A stretch of 44,904 bases of DNA from DASPJQ01 sp035299065. Lineage in GTDB: Bacteria; Bacteroidota; Bacteroidia; Flavobacteriales_D; UBA2798. The stretch spans positions 1 to 44,904 of the forward strand of contig DATGXI010000070.1 of assembly GCA_035299065.1 (NCBI GenBank), in the 5' to 3' direction. The position numbers and the translations under genes are program-made. Below the pieces are notes generated by a model. The model was not told where the DNA came from, ran no database searches, and was given only the letters and a program-made list of their open reading frames with translations. Within the stretch, counting starts at the first letter, position 1, and every line of letters starts with the position of its first letter. Positions 15,995 to 25,016 of this stretch are shown in pieces.

Positions 15995-17899
15995 TCAAAG
16001 GGTTTCCAGTTCCTGGTATTTTGAATCAATTTGCGCTTTCAGCTTATTGTATTTCTCCAATGTAGCTTCAGTCTTCACTTTATCCTCGTAATTCAATAAA
16101 GCAATTTCTTCTTCCATTTTTTGCTGTTGCGCTTCCAGTTCGGCAATTTCTTTCTCCAGTTTTTCAAGCTTCTGTTGTTGCTTCTTTTTTTCTTTTTCAG
16201 CTTCCTTATCCTGCTCGAAATTCTTTTTGTTCTCAGTTGGCTCTTTTTTCACAGCTTCGTTTTGATGCGGCTGCTTATTCCACTCAACTTCGGCAATGGT
16301 CCTGTTTTTCAGGAACTCACTTATTGGGCCAAAATGAATTTTAATGCGCTTGTCAAAAATCTCGTACGTTTTATCGGTAAGTCCTTCCAAAAAATCGCGG
16401 TCATGGGATACAATCAATAACGTTCCATCGTATTTTTTCAGCGCTTCCTTCAAACGTTCTTTTGAAACTATGTCCAGGTGATTGGTGGGTTCATCCAATA
16501 TAATAAAATTCACAGGACTCAATAACAAACGGCACAAGGCCAAACGCGTTTTTTCACCACCTGAAAGTACTTTTACTTTTTTCTCAATATCATCGCCACC
16601 AAACATAAATGATCCAAGCATATTGCGTACCTGGCGCCTTACATCACCAACAGCAGCGTGATCAATGGTGTCAAACACCGTTAAATCGCCATTTAGTTTT
16701 TCGGCTTCATCCTGTGCAAAATATGCCGGTGTTACCTGGTGGCCAATAAAAATTTCGCCTTCAAATTTTTCGCGGTTCATCAACATTTTGGTAAATGTTG
16801 TTTTACCCACACCGTTTTTACCCACCAATGCAATTTTTTCACCACGCGTAATCACAAGGTCCATGTCCTTAAAAATTTCCTTGGTGCCAAAATTTTTGGT
16901 TACATGTTTAAATTCAGCCGATATTTTTCCAGAATGTGGGGCAGGAGGAAACTTGATGTGCAACGATGAGTTTTCAAATTCATCCACTTCAATAACCTCC
17001 ACTTTGTCCAGTTGCTTGATTAATTTTTGCGCAAAGCTGGCTTTTGATGCTTTTGCCCTGAATGAATCAATTAGTTGTTGCGTTTTCTCAATATGCCGTT
17101 GCTGATTTTTTTGTGAAGCACGTTGTATATCGATTTCGGTTTTACGCAATTCAATGTATTTTGAGTAGGACGCTTTGTAATTGTAAATTCGACCTTTTGA
17201 AATCTCTATTGTACGGGTTGTTACATTGTCCAAAAAACGTTTGTCATGGGAAATAACCAGTACGGCTGCATGGTGATTCTGCAAAAATTCCTCCAACCAA
17301 ATAATGGATTCAATGTCCAGGTGATTGGTAGGCTCATCCATCAGCAACAGGTCAGGATCGCGTAAAAGCATTTTGGCCAACTCAACGCGCATTTTCCACC
17401 CACCACTAAATGTATTCATGGGTTTGTCAAAATCAGCTTCAGTAAAACCAAGGCCCTTTAATATACGTGCAACATCTTCCTGGCTTGTACCGGCATCCAT
17501 TACCGATAATTGCAGGCTTAATTCATTTAAGCGATCACACAGCTTTAAAAACTCTTCTGATTCATAGTCGGTACGGGTTGCAACCTGGTGTTCAACATCC
17601 TTAAACTCATCCTGCAACTTTAAAATTTCTGCTTTTCCTTTTTCAGCTTCGTTAAAAATGGTTTCGGTTTCATTGTGCTTCATTTCCTGTGGCAAGTAAG
17701 CTATGCGGCAATCTTTAGGCATGCTAATGCTTCCCTTGTCGGGTTGCTGAATGCCTGCAATGATTTTAAGCATGGTTGATTTACCTGCACCGTTTTTTCC
17801 CGCCAAACCAATTCGTTCACTGCGCGAAAGCAAAAAACTTACGTCCTCGAACAAAACCCGGTCACCGTATACGACCTCTATTGAATTTATGGATACCAT
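15995..17899 (-). CDS. ABC-F family ATPase (ribosome-associated type)
   Basis: A 634-residue protein with two ABC ATPase domains and no membrane segments. The first domain has Walker A GKNGAGKS at 34-41, FSGGWKMR and LLLMDEPTNHLD. The second has GKNGVGKTT, LSGGEKTR and FIILDEPTNHLD. A charged linker of about 80 residues joins them, and the last 90 residues are a Lys/Glu/Gln-rich coiled coil, as in Uup/ABCF3-like members. ABC-F proteins act on the ribosome to relieve stalled or misfolded translation states; some give antibiotic protection. The two DEPTNHLD boxes are intact. Its nearness to rpsT fits a translation role. The subfamily is not resolved. Confidence 0.95.
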   Translation of the reverse strand: MVSINSIEVVYGDRVLFEDVSFLLSRSERIGLAGKNGAGKSTMLKIIAGIQQPDKGSISMPKDCRIAYLPQEMKHNETETIFNEAEKGKAEILKLQDEFKDVEHQVATRTDYESEEFLKLCDRLNELSLQLSVMDAGTSQEDVARILKGLGFTEADFDKPMNTFSGGWKMRVELAKMLLRDPDLLLMDEPTNHLDIESIIWLEEFLQNHHAAVLVISHDKRFLDNVTTRTIEISKGRIYNYKASYSKYIELRKTEIDIQRASQKNQQRHIEKTQQLIDSFRAKASKASFAQKLIKQLDKVEVIEVDEFENSSLHIKFPPAPHSGKISAEFKHVTKNFGTKEIFKDMDLVITRGEKIALVGKNGVGKTTFTKMLMNREKFEGEIFIGHQVTPAYFAQDEAEKLNGDLTVFDTIDHAAVGDVRRQVRNMLGSFMFGGDDIEKKVKVLSGGEKTRLALCRLLLSPVNFIILDEPTNHLDIVSKERLKEALKKYDGTLLIVSHDRDFLEGLTDKTYEIFDKRIKIHFGPISEFLKNRTIAEVEWNKQPHQNEAVKKEPTENKKNFEQDKEAEKEKKKQQQKLEKLEKEIAELEAQQQKMEEEIALLNYEDKVKTEATLEKYNKLKAQIDSKYQELETL

Positions 17900-17906
17900 A
17901 TTAACT

Positions 17907-17950
17907 AAAAAAGCCCTGGATCCCTTGCTAAAAGCAGGATGCCAGGGCCT
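17907..17950 (-). terminator. Rho-independent terminator after rpsT
   Basis: On the minus strand GCCCTGGCATCC pairs with GGATCCAGGGC (one bulged base) around a loop that itself holds TGCttttaGCA, and is followed by six T. It lies 18 bases after the S20 stop and just before the ABC-F start, separating the two transcripts. Confidence 0.85.
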
Positions 17951-17968
17951 TCAACTATTTTTAATGAA

Positions 17969-18220
17969 TTAAAGACTGTTTACATACAGCTTTACACCTG
18001 ATTTAAGGTTAGCTGCTTTGTTATCATGTATAATACCGCGTTTTGCCAGCTTATCAAGCATAGCGTAAACTTTTGGTACAAGCGCCTCAGCTTCTTTTTT
18101 GTCCTTAGAAGTCCTTACTTTTTTCAAAAAAGTACGGGTTGTTTTGTGAACGTATTTATTGTTCACGCGCTTTGTTTCGTTCCCACGAATTCGCTTTTCC
18201 GCTGATTTGTGATTTGCCAT
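17969..18220 (-). CDS. rpsT: Small ribosomal subunit protein bS20
   Basis: An 83-residue, highly basic protein starting MANHKSAEKRIRGNETKRVNNKY. It has the S20 pattern of two long helices and the C-terminal GIIHDNKAANLKSGV segment that marks the family (usual form IHKNKAARKKSRL). It binds 16S rRNA in the small subunit body. Length is normal. It is followed by a strong terminator and preceded by an 83-base gap after the tRNA-Glu gene, transcribed in the same direction. The assignment is firm. Confidence 0.97.
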   Translation of the reverse strand: MANHKSAEKRIRGNETKRVNNKYVHKTTRTFLKKVRTSKDKKEAEALVPKVYAMLDKLAKRGIIHDNKAANLKSGVKLYVNSL

Positions 18221-18303
18221 AATTTATTTTTTTGCAGTTGCCGGTTCTTTTATCGCCATTGGTCCCGTCAACTAACAACCAACAACTATTTACTATTATT
18301 CAG

Positions 18304-18375
18304 TAGCCCGTAGGGGAATCGAACCCCTGTTACCAGAATGAAAATCTGATGTCCTAACCCCTAGACGAACGGGCC
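18304..18375 (-). tRNA. tRNA-Glu (anticodon TTC)
   Basis: On the minus strand the gene runs GGCCCGTTCGTCTAGGGG... with D-arm TTAGGAC, the anticodon loop ATTTTCAT presenting TTC, T-arm GGGGTTCGATTCCCC and 3' acceptor ACGGGCT plus discriminator A. The first acceptor pair is a G-T wobble. All four arms pair. CCA is not encoded (the genome continues CTG). Confidence 0.97.
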
Positions 18376-18391
18376 AAAAAAGAAAGAACGT

Positions 18392-18421
18392 CCAAAAATC
18401 AGTAGAAACCCTGATTTTTGG
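18392..18421 (-). terminator. Hairpin, probable terminator of the 18465 gene
   Basis: CCAAAAATCAG (18392-18402) and CTGATTTTTGG (18411-18421) form a perfect 11-base stem with an 8-base loop. It follows the stop of the 18465 gene by about 43 bases and precedes tRNA-Glu. The downstream T-run is interrupted (TTCTTTCTTTTTT), so an RNA-processing signal for the tRNA is an alternative. Confidence 0.55.
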
Positions 18422-18464
18422 GACTGCAAATGTATAAAAATTTTGATTTCACAATGAACTCCGT

Positions 18465-19157
18465 TTAAAATATGTCATCAGTATCGGCTTGGAATTTGAA
18501 GCCCAAACGCTTACCGGTTCTAATTTGTAACATATCGCTCATGGCCTGCATTTCGCCCAGGGTCACTTCTTTTACGTTATCGTAAGGTGGAGTATACAGG
18601 TCAAAATCAATGGCGTAAAGTATAATTGACTGAGCAACAGCCAGTAACCTTTCCTTGTCAAGGGTCGAGTTAATAAAATCGTTGTACAAAAAGCCAAGTT
18701 GGCGCTTGCCTTGCACCATAAAGTGCCCTTCCTTATTAATAAAGATGCGGGCAATTAAATAACCCATGTCGTTTACCCGGTTATAACGAATGCTGTCTGC
18801 CAAAAAATTGTATACGTGAATAATGCCGCAATATCCCCGGTCAGCATCTTCCTTTAAATACGCGGTTTTCCAAAGTGGGTTGTCTGAATCAAACTGGAAA
18901 ACATTGGTATGCTGCACAAATAACAAGGCATCGCTTGCAAAATACACCAGCGCCTCAAATTCGCCTTTGTCCTGGAACGAAATGCGGATGCGTTTATCAA
19001 CAGAACTCACTTCGCGAACGAACTTGTCACTCAATTCCTTTAAAATGGCTTTCAAGTCAATAAAATGCTGGGTTGTTTTTTCATAAACATCCTGTTTCAA
19101 TGCCGACTTGTTCAGCAAGGTGTGTTTAATAAGATCGTTCGGATCGTTTATGTCCAT
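18465..19157 (-). CDS. Conserved-looking hypothetical protein, 230 aa
   Basis: A soluble protein without signal or membrane segment. Motifs seen are ALVYFASDALLFVQHTNVF, DADRGYCGIIHVYNFLADSIRYNR and a C-terminal LGEMQAMSDMLQIRTGKRLG. It lies 9 bases downstream of proS on the same strand, so it is very probably in the same transcript. I do not know the family or its function; the Cys in GYCGII is the only Cys noticed. The tight link to proS is shared context, not proof of a role in translation. Confidence 0.8.
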   Translation of the reverse strand: MDINDPNDLIKHTLLNKSALKQDVYEKTTQHFIDLKAILKELSDKFVREVSSVDKRIRISFQDKGEFEALVYFASDALLFVQHTNVFQFDSDNPLWKTAYLKEDADRGYCGIIHVYNFLADSIRYNRVNDMGYLIARIFINKEGHFMVQGKRQLGFLYNDFINSTLDKERLLAVAQSIILYAIDFDLYTPPYDNVKEVTLGEMQAMSDMLQIRTGKRLGFKFQADTDDIF

Positions 19158-19166
19158 AGCTGTAAA

Positions 19167-20645
19167 TTAATATGCCCGTGCAAATACTACTCTTTGTTTG
19201 GAAGGTTTCCCTGAATAAATACAACTACCGTCTTCCAACTTATTGTCTAATGGAATGCATCGTATAGTTGCTTTTGTTTCATTTTTTATTTTTTCTTCGG
19301 TTTCAGGGGTACCGTCCCAATGCGCATAAATAAATCCACCTTTTTCATCCAGCACTTTTTTAAACTCTTCATACGAGTTTACATGGTGCGATCCTTCATC
19401 ACGGTATTTTTTAGCTTTTTCAAACATGTCATGCTGAATTTGCTCCAGTAGTTTTTCAACCCTGTCAGCAATTCCTTCAAAAGGTACCACTTCTTTTGTA
19501 AGGGTGTCGCGCCTTGCCAGTTCAATGTTTCCGGCAGCCAAATCACGCATGCCCATGGCCAGGCGTACCGGTACACCTTTCATTTCGTATTCGGCAAATT
19601 TCCATCCCGGCCTTGATTTATCATCGTTATCGTACTTCACCGAAATTCCTTTTGCACGAAGCGCTTTCACAACCGGCTCAATTTTTTCAGAAATGGTTTT
19701 TAATTCTTCATCACCTTTGTGTATAGGCACTATGGCCACTTGCAATGGTGCTAATTTTGGAGGTAAAACAAGGCCGTTATCATCACTGTGCGTCATAATA
19801 AGCGCACCAATTAGCCGTGTTGAAACACCCCATGAGGTGGCCCACACATAATCCAGTTTACCTGTAGCATCGGCAAATTTCACATCAAATGCTTTTGCAA
19901 AATTTTGGCCTAAAAAATGCGATGTTCCGGCCTGCAACGCTTTTCCATCCTGCATCATGGCTTCAATGCAATAGGTTTCATCAGCTCCTGCAAATCGTTC
20001 ATTGGCAGTTTTTATTCCGCGTAAAACCGGCACAGCCATGTAATTTTCCACAAAGTCGGCATATACATCCAGCATACGTTCGGTCTCCTCTACAGCTTCC
20101 TGTTTGGTTGCATGTGCGGTATGCCCTTCCTGCCATAAAAATTCAGCTGTGCGTAAAAACAGGCGTGTACGCATTTCCCAGCGAACAACATTGGCCCATT
20201 GATTGATCAAAAGGGGTAAGTCACGATAGCTTTGTATCCACCCCTTATACGTATTCCATATGATGGCCTCACTGGTAGGCCTTATAACAAGCTCCTCCTC
20301 TAATTTGGCATTGGGGTCAACCATGAGCTTACCCGGATTTTCGGGATCGGCTTTCAGGCGGTAATGGGTAACAATTGCACATTCCTTTGCAAAACCTTCG
20401 GCATTTTTTTCCTCTGCCTCAAATAAACTTTTAGGCACAAATAAAGGAAAGTAGGCATTTACGTGACCCGTTTCTTTAAACATGCGGTCAAGGTTTTGCT
20501 GCATTTTTTCCCAAATGCCATAACCGTGAGGCTTGATAACCATGCATCCACGAACGGCCGAATGTTCTGCCAGGCCAGCCTTGGCCACAATCTCGTTATA
20601 CCATTCGCTGTAATTTTCTGCCCGAGTTGTTAAAAATTTACCCAT
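19167..20645 (-). CDS. proS: Prolyl-tRNA synthetase, archaeal/eukaryotic-type (ProS type 3)
   Basis: A 492-residue class II synthetase. Motif 2 region RTAEFLWQEGHTAHAT, the catalytic segment GTSHFLGQNFAKAFDVKF, and the anticodon-binding domain starting LAPLQVAIVPIHKGDEE are all visible. The C-terminal zinc-binding-type tail ends RVVFARAY. It lacks the large editing insertion found in the bacterial-type enzyme, which is why it is short; this type is usual in Bacteroidota. It charges tRNA-Pro with proline in the cytoplasm. The ATG at 20645 begins MGKFLTTRAENYSEWYNE, matching the expected start. The gene 9 bases downstream is likely cotranscribed. Confidence 0.96.
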   Translation of the reverse strand: MGKFLTTRAENYSEWYNEIVAKAGLAEHSAVRGCMVIKPHGYGIWEKMQQNLDRMFKETGHVNAYFPLFVPKSLFEAEEKNAEGFAKECAIVTHYRLKADPENPGKLMVDPNAKLEEELVIRPTSEAIIWNTYKGWIQSYRDLPLLINQWANVVRWEMRTRLFLRTAEFLWQEGHTAHATKQEAVEETERMLDVYADFVENYMAVPVLRGIKTANERFAGADETYCIEAMMQDGKALQAGTSHFLGQNFAKAFDVKFADATGKLDYVWATSWGVSTRLIGALIMTHSDDNGLVLPPKLAPLQVAIVPIHKGDEELKTISEKIEPVVKALRAKGISVKYDNDDKSRPGWKFAEYEMKGVPVRLAMGMRDLAAGNIELARRDTLTKEVVPFEGIADRVEKLLEQIQHDMFEKAKKYRDEGSHHVNSYEEFKKVLDEKGGFIYAHWDGTPETEEKIKNETKATIRCIPLDNKLEDGSCIYSGKPSKQRVVFARAY

Positions 20646-20803
20646 TTGTTAAATCATCTTGTGTTCGTCTAAAGCTTCTTGCCACTTTGGTACAATAGTT
20701 GTATTTTTACTACTCAAGAAAGCATGACAAAAGTAAATTAATTAGGCTATTGTAAACTAAATGTCGCATGTTTTCGTTTAAACTATATACAAATTCCAAA
20801 ATT

Positions 20804-22462
20804 ATGGAACTGAAAAAAATAATGTTAGCTGGTACTGTAGTCGCAATGCTGGCTTCCTGTTCATCAAACCGTCAAATAACTGACGAATCTGATGATGTTT
20901 ACGAACAGTCAAGGAGCGAAGTACTTGCTGACAAGGCAGTGGACACAAAAGCCGATCCTAAGGACTATGTTTCGCAGCCTAAGCAAAAAGAGTACAATGT
21001 TGAGGATTACTACGATCCTGAATATGCGCAAAAGCAACAAACGACAACTACCACTACTACTACCGATCAAAACGGAAATACCTACATAACCAACAATAAT
21101 TATTACGATGATTATTATGATTATGACAATTATGGGTACAGCACCAGCATAAGGAGGTACTATTATCCTGTTTATGGTTGTGGTTACTATAACCCTTGGT
21201 ATTCTTACAGTTATTACAATCCGTATGCATATTATGGTTACGGTTATGGAAATTGCTGGAACAACTGGGGTTGGGGTGTAAACATTGGTTATGGCTGGGG
21301 TTATAACAATTGGGGATGGAATTCACCGGGATATGCCTGGGGTTATCCTGGTTACGGTTGGGGTAATTACGGTTGGGGCAACTATGGTGGTTGGGGATAT
21401 CCTTACGGATATGGTTACAACAACTATGCATGGGGTTACAACAATGGTTACTGGAATGGATATAACAACGGCTACTATAACGGTTACTATGGTAATGGAT
21501 ATTATGGTAATGGTTACAATGGCTGGGACAATTACGGTAACAACGGTGGGTACAGCAACAATGGCCCGCGTGAAAACCTTAGTGCGTCATCAAGCAACTC
21601 TTCTTCTTACCAGGGAACATCGTATGAAAATTATCACCAGGGCTTAACCTTTGCTGATAAATATGAAGTACAGCATGGTACGCAAACAAACCTTGGTACC
21701 ACCGCGCCAACTTCATTTAATGACAACTATGTAAGCGGAAGTTTGATTTCTTCAAACGTTGCTTCCGGTTCGTCAAAACCTGTAAACGGGGTTAATCCAA
21801 CAGCCGTAAATCATGTGGGTGGTGTTTTGAACACCAACAACGTTTCTACATTAAATGGCAATAATACACACGTAAATACGAACTCAAATTCGGTTGACGT
21901 GCGTGATAACAATGCACATGTAAACCATACCACAAACAATGTTTCAAGTAGCCGTCCATTTAACAATACGTCTATTGACAACAACAAACCAACAGATGCT
22001 TCGGCCTGGTCAAATGGAAGGGTAGATAACCCGAACACTAACGTGAACCATAACTCAGGTATTAAACCTACGCATTCAAACAACAGCTACAATACGTATA
22101 ACAATAACAGCAGCCGCCCTACGAATAATAACAACAACAATAATAATAATTCGTATAACGGCAATACGTATAATAACAACTCAAATTCACGCGAAAACAA
22201 TAACAGTGGTGGAACGCGTTATGAGTCACCTCGTACAAACAACAACTCATACGAGCACAACAGCGGTAGCCGTCACGAAAGTAATAGCAACAGCAATCAC
22301 AACACATACAGTTCACCAAGCCGTAATACGTATTCAGCACCTTCTAACAGCGGTGGCGGGTCACGTTCATCAGGAAGTGGAAGTAGTGGAAGCGGTAGTG
22401 GTGGAGGATCACGCTCATCAGGTGGTGGCGGTGGTAGCCGTAGCAGCAGTCCAAGAAAGTAA
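20804..22462 (+). CDS. Low-complexity Tyr/Gly/Asn-rich lipoprotein (prion-like)
   Basis: Start chosen at ATG 20804 (552 residues), because it gives a lipoprotein signal MELKKIMLAGTVVAMLASC with LASC as lipobox; ATG 20768 would add 12 residues before it. After an acidic region, about 150 residues are almost only Y, G, N and W (blocks such as WGYPGYGWGNYGWGNYGG). Then comes an Asn/Ser/Thr-rich part with a run of nine Asn, and a Gly/Ser/Arg-rich tail ending SSSPRK. No folded domain is seen. A lipid-anchored, intrinsically disordered surface or periplasmic protein is inferred. The codons mix synonyms, so this is not simple triplet-repeat slippage. Opposite-strand frames here are artefacts of composition. 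Confidence 0.85.
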   Translation: MELKKIMLAGTVVAMLASCSSNRQITDESDDVYEQSRSEVLADKAVDTKADPKDYVSQPKQKEYNVEDYYDPEYAQKQQTTTTTTTTDQNGNTYITNNNYYDDYYDYDNYGYSTSIRRYYYPVYGCGYYNPWYSYSYYNPYAYYGYGYGNCWNNWGWGVNIGYGWGYNNWGWNSPGYAWGYPGYGWGNYGWGNYGGWGYPYGYGYNNYAWGYNNGYWNGYNNGYYNGYYGNGYYGNGYNGWDNYGNNGGYSNNGPRENLSASSSNSSSYQGTSYENYHQGLTFADKYEVQHGTQTNLGTTAPTSFNDNYVSGSLISSNVASGSSKPVNGVNPTAVNHVGGVLNTNNVSTLNGNNTHVNTNSNSVDVRDNNAHVNHTTNNVSSSRPFNNTSIDNNKPTDASAWSNGRVDNPNTNVNHNSGIKPTHSNNSYNTYNNNSSRPTNNNNNNNNNSYNGNTYNNNSNSRENNNSGGTRYESPRTNNNSYEHNSGSRHESNSNSNHNTYSSPSRNTYSAPSNSGGGSRSSGSGSSGSGSGGGSRSSGGGGGSRSSSPRK

Positions 22463-22500
22463 TAAAACATCAGCCCCCCTGGCTGACAGAATAGAAATAT

Positions 22501-22537
22501 AAAGGCCAATCGTAAATTAAACGTATTGGCCTTTTTT
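22501..22537 (+). terminator. Rho-independent terminator after the low-complexity lipoprotein
   Basis: AAAGGCCAAT (22501-22510) pairs with ATTGGCCTTT (22525-22534) and is followed by further T. It sits between the lipoprotein stop and the FadL-like gene. Confidence 0.85.
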
Positions 22538-22553
22538 ATAAAAAATAATAGCG

Positions 22554-24035
22554 ATGATGTACAAATTTACAGCAATTGCAGCCGCCCTGTTTGTAATTAC
22601 AACAGCTCAGGCACAAAACGAAACCGATGCCTACCGTTATTCAAATATTCAGTTTAACGGAACAGCTCGTTACAATGGAATGGGTGGTGCATTTGGCGCC
22701 CTGGGAGGCGATATTTCCTGCATGTCAGTAAACCCTGCCGGTATAGCCCGTTATACCAAATCTGATTTTAATTTTTCACTGTTGTATGAAGACATAAATT
22801 CAAACACTGGTTTTCTTGGAAACACAACCCTTGGAGGAAAAGGAAATTTGAACTTTGGAAGCATTGGATTTGTTGGGGCTAAAAAGCTTGACGATTATGA
22901 CTGGCGTTATATGCATTTTGGAATTGCGTATAACCGCACCAATTTTTTTCACAATGATTTTACATTAACTGGTGACAATCCCAGCTCGTCAATGGCCGAT
23001 GTATTCAGGGGAACGGCTAATGGATATACTACAAGTGAACTTGCTGATTATTTTCCAAATTCTGCAGAACTGGCTTACCAGGCGTATTTAATTGATCCAA
23101 CAGATACCAATTCAAATACAACAACGTATACCGACAGGGTGCCGGAAGGCATTACTGTAAACCAGTCACGCAATGTTTATCAAACAGGGTATATGAGTGA
23201 ATTTGCCTTCAACTTTGCCGGAAATTATATGGATAAATTATACATAGGTGGTTCATTCGGAATTCCGGGCGCGCGTTTTCATGAAGAGTTTTTGCATACT
23301 GAAATACTGAGTGATCCTGATACACTTACTTCGTTGGAACAGTTTACTTATAGCCAAAGTTTAACTTCACGCGGTGTAGGCTTCAACATGAAATTTGGTG
23401 TGATTTATTTACCCGTTGACAATGTTCGGCTAGGGGCATCATTTCACTCTCCCAACTATTTGTCATTTAACGAAACCTGGAACAACAACATGACAAGCCA
23501 GTTTGATGATGGTGACAATTATGATGTTGACGGACCACTGAATACATATGTTTGGCGCATGCGAACGCCAGCACGTTTAATGGGATCGGTAGCTGTTGTG
23601 GTTGCAAAAATGGCGGCAATTGATGTGGACGTTGAGTATGTAGACTATGGAAGTATGCGCATGAAACGTGACTGGAGTGACCAAAGCGGGTATGATTTCA
23701 GCCAGGAAAACAAGGTGATTAGTCAGAATTATAAAAGCGTGGTAAATGTGCGTGCAGGTGCCGAAGTGCGCATTAAGCCATTTTACCTGAGAGCCGGTTT
23801 TGGATTAAGCCCATCGCCATACACCAGCGGAATTACTGTAAGTGATGCCAGTATTCGTACCATTTCATCAGGCCTTGGTATCCGGCACAAAACTTTTAGC
23901 TGCGACCTGGGATTGAATTTTATTAAATACGGCCAGGATTATTATCCTTACGATCCGGTACTGTTCAACAGGAATCCGGGAGTAATAACCACCAACATTG
24001 TACGCACCACAATGACATTTGGATGGAAGTTTTGA
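22554..24035 (+). CDS. Outer-membrane beta-barrel protein, OmpP1/FadL-like
   Basis: A 493-residue protein with signal peptide (ending TTAQAQ). Right after it comes the FadL-type opening: ARYNGMGGAFGALGGDIS, then SVNPAGIARY with the NPAG hatch motif. The rest is long amphipathic beta strands (VDVEYVDYGSMRMKRDW, FYLRAGFGLSPSPY), ending in Phe (MTFGWKF) as expected for barrel insertion. FadL relatives pass hydrophobic compounds through the outer membrane; the substrate is unknown. Two ATG codons lie in tandem at 22554 and 22557, and either could be used. It converges on the small secreted protein genes with only a 10-base gap. Confidence 0.88.
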   Translation: MMYKFTAIAAALFVITTAQAQNETDAYRYSNIQFNGTARYNGMGGAFGALGGDISCMSVNPAGIARYTKSDFNFSLLYEDINSNTGFLGNTTLGGKGNLNFGSIGFVGAKKLDDYDWRYMHFGIAYNRTNFFHNDFTLTGDNPSSSMADVFRGTANGYTTSELADYFPNSAELAYQAYLIDPTDTNSNTTTYTDRVPEGITVNQSRNVYQTGYMSEFAFNFAGNYMDKLYIGGSFGIPGARFHEEFLHTEILSDPDTLTSLEQFTYSQSLTSRGVGFNMKFGVIYLPVDNVRLGASFHSPNYLSFNETWNNNMTSQFDDGDNYDVDGPLNTYVWRMRTPARLMGSVAVVVAKMAAIDVDVEYVDYGSMRMKRDWSDQSGYDFSQENKVISQNYKSVVNVRAGAEVRIKPFYLRAGFGLSPSPYTSGITVSDASIRTISSGLGIRHKTFSCDLGLNFIKYGQDYYPYDPVLFNRNPGVITTNIVRTTMTFGWKF

Positions 24036-24045
24036 TGGTAACAGT

Positions 24046-24468
24046 TCAAGGGTAATCTATCGGGAATAATTCCACTAATTCAGGAATAAAAACTGTGTTT
24101 TTAAAATTTCCAATTGTGTAATTGATTTGATTTGGCCAAACTTTTTCGTTTTCAACCGGAATAAATTTAGCTACATCACAACCGCTATAATTTGTGGCAA
24201 TTTGAATATAAACTGTTGTTGAATTACCTGTATGCGCTATGCTTAAATGTAATTGTTCTTTTTGAAATGTAATTCCATTCAAACATACCGAAGTAATATC
24301 GGCCTCCCCAATCACATGGGTATTCCAGGTCAAACTTATGGTATAATTGGTTCCCCAGTTACAGCAAACTCCGCTATACCAGTCTTGTTTGGTTGCAGCA
24401 ACAACCGGTTGCGAAAAAAGGTTTAGTGAAAAAATGAGTCCTGAAAAGCATAAAATTATTGTTTTCAT
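24046..24468 (-). CDS. Small secreted protein, paralogue of the neighbour (140 aa)
   Basis: It starts with a signal peptide (MKTIILCFSGLIFSLNLFSQ). The mature part has VAATKQDWYSGVCCNWGTNY, a later SVCLNGITF, a HTGNSTTVYIQIAT strand and a YP end. It shares this plan with the 24486-24935 protein 17 bases upstream, so the two arose by tandem duplication. It contains four or five Cys including a CC pair, suggesting disulfides outside the cytoplasm. I recognise no family. As last gene of the minus-strand run, it may be on the GH92 transcript. Confidence 0.75.
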   Translation of the reverse strand: MKTIILCFSGLIFSLNLFSQPVVAATKQDWYSGVCCNWGTNYTISLTWNTHVIGEADITSVCLNGITFQKEQLHLSIAHTGNSTTVYIQIATNYSGCDVAKFIPVENEKVWPNQINYTIGNFKNTVFIPELVELFPIDYP

Positions 24469-24485
24469 AGATAAGTTTTTCCTTA

Positions 24486-24935
24486 CTAAGGATAGGCTAA
24501 AAATTCAAGTTCATCTACTTTTTCTATAATAACTGTTTGGCGTTTACGACCAGTTGAATAATTAACCTGCATATCAGAACACGTTCCTTGTTTGAATGTT
24601 TCCTCCTTAATACCGTCAGGGCGATATTCGGTGTCATTGTGTGAAGTGCCCATGTGTAAATAAACAATGGTTTTATCACCAGCATCTGTAATTCGCACAT
24701 TTATTTGTGCGCTTTCGAACTGTAAGCCACCAATGCAAACTGAACTTACTTTAAAATCGTCAAGTGTACCTTTTTTACCGGTTAATGTTACAGAGTAATT
24801 AATGCCTGAACGGCAGCAAACACCACCTGCCCAACCTTGTGAGGTGGCTTGAACAGTTGGTAACTGGCAAATGCCATTAAGTGAAACCAATACAGCCAGG
24901 GTAGTTATAACAATAAGCTTTAAAGTCGTTTTCAT
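24486..24935 (-). CDS. Small secreted protein, paralogue of the neighbour (149 aa)
   Basis: Signal peptide MKTTLKLIVITTLAVLVSLNGICQ is followed by VQATSQGWAGGVCCRSGINY, SVCIGGLQFESAQINV, DAGDKTIVYLHMGTS and a GTCSDMQVNYSTG segment, ending in LAYP. The GVCC, SVC-GG/NG-F and TxVY positions align with the downstream gene. The middle loop (HNDTEYRPDGIKEETF) differs most. It is probably a small beta-rich extracytoplasmic protein with conserved disulfides. Family and role unknown. Confidence 0.75.
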   Translation of the reverse strand: MKTTLKLIVITTLAVLVSLNGICQLPTVQATSQGWAGGVCCRSGINYSVTLTGKKGTLDDFKVSSVCIGGLQFESAQINVRITDAGDKTIVYLHMGTSHNDTEYRPDGIKEETFKQGTCSDMQVNYSTGRKRQTVIIEKVDELEFLAYP

Positions 24936-25016
24936 AAATGCTTTTTATACCAGTACAGCAACCAGCCCAAAACGATCGAAACAGAAGTGTTAAGGATTTG
25001 TTATTTGAGTTAAAAT

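Noticed and set aside
21060..22509. Opposite-strand and shifted frames over the low-complexity lipoprotein
   Set aside because: They are products of the biased composition (His/Asn- or Cys/Tyr-rich runs) and have no start signals.
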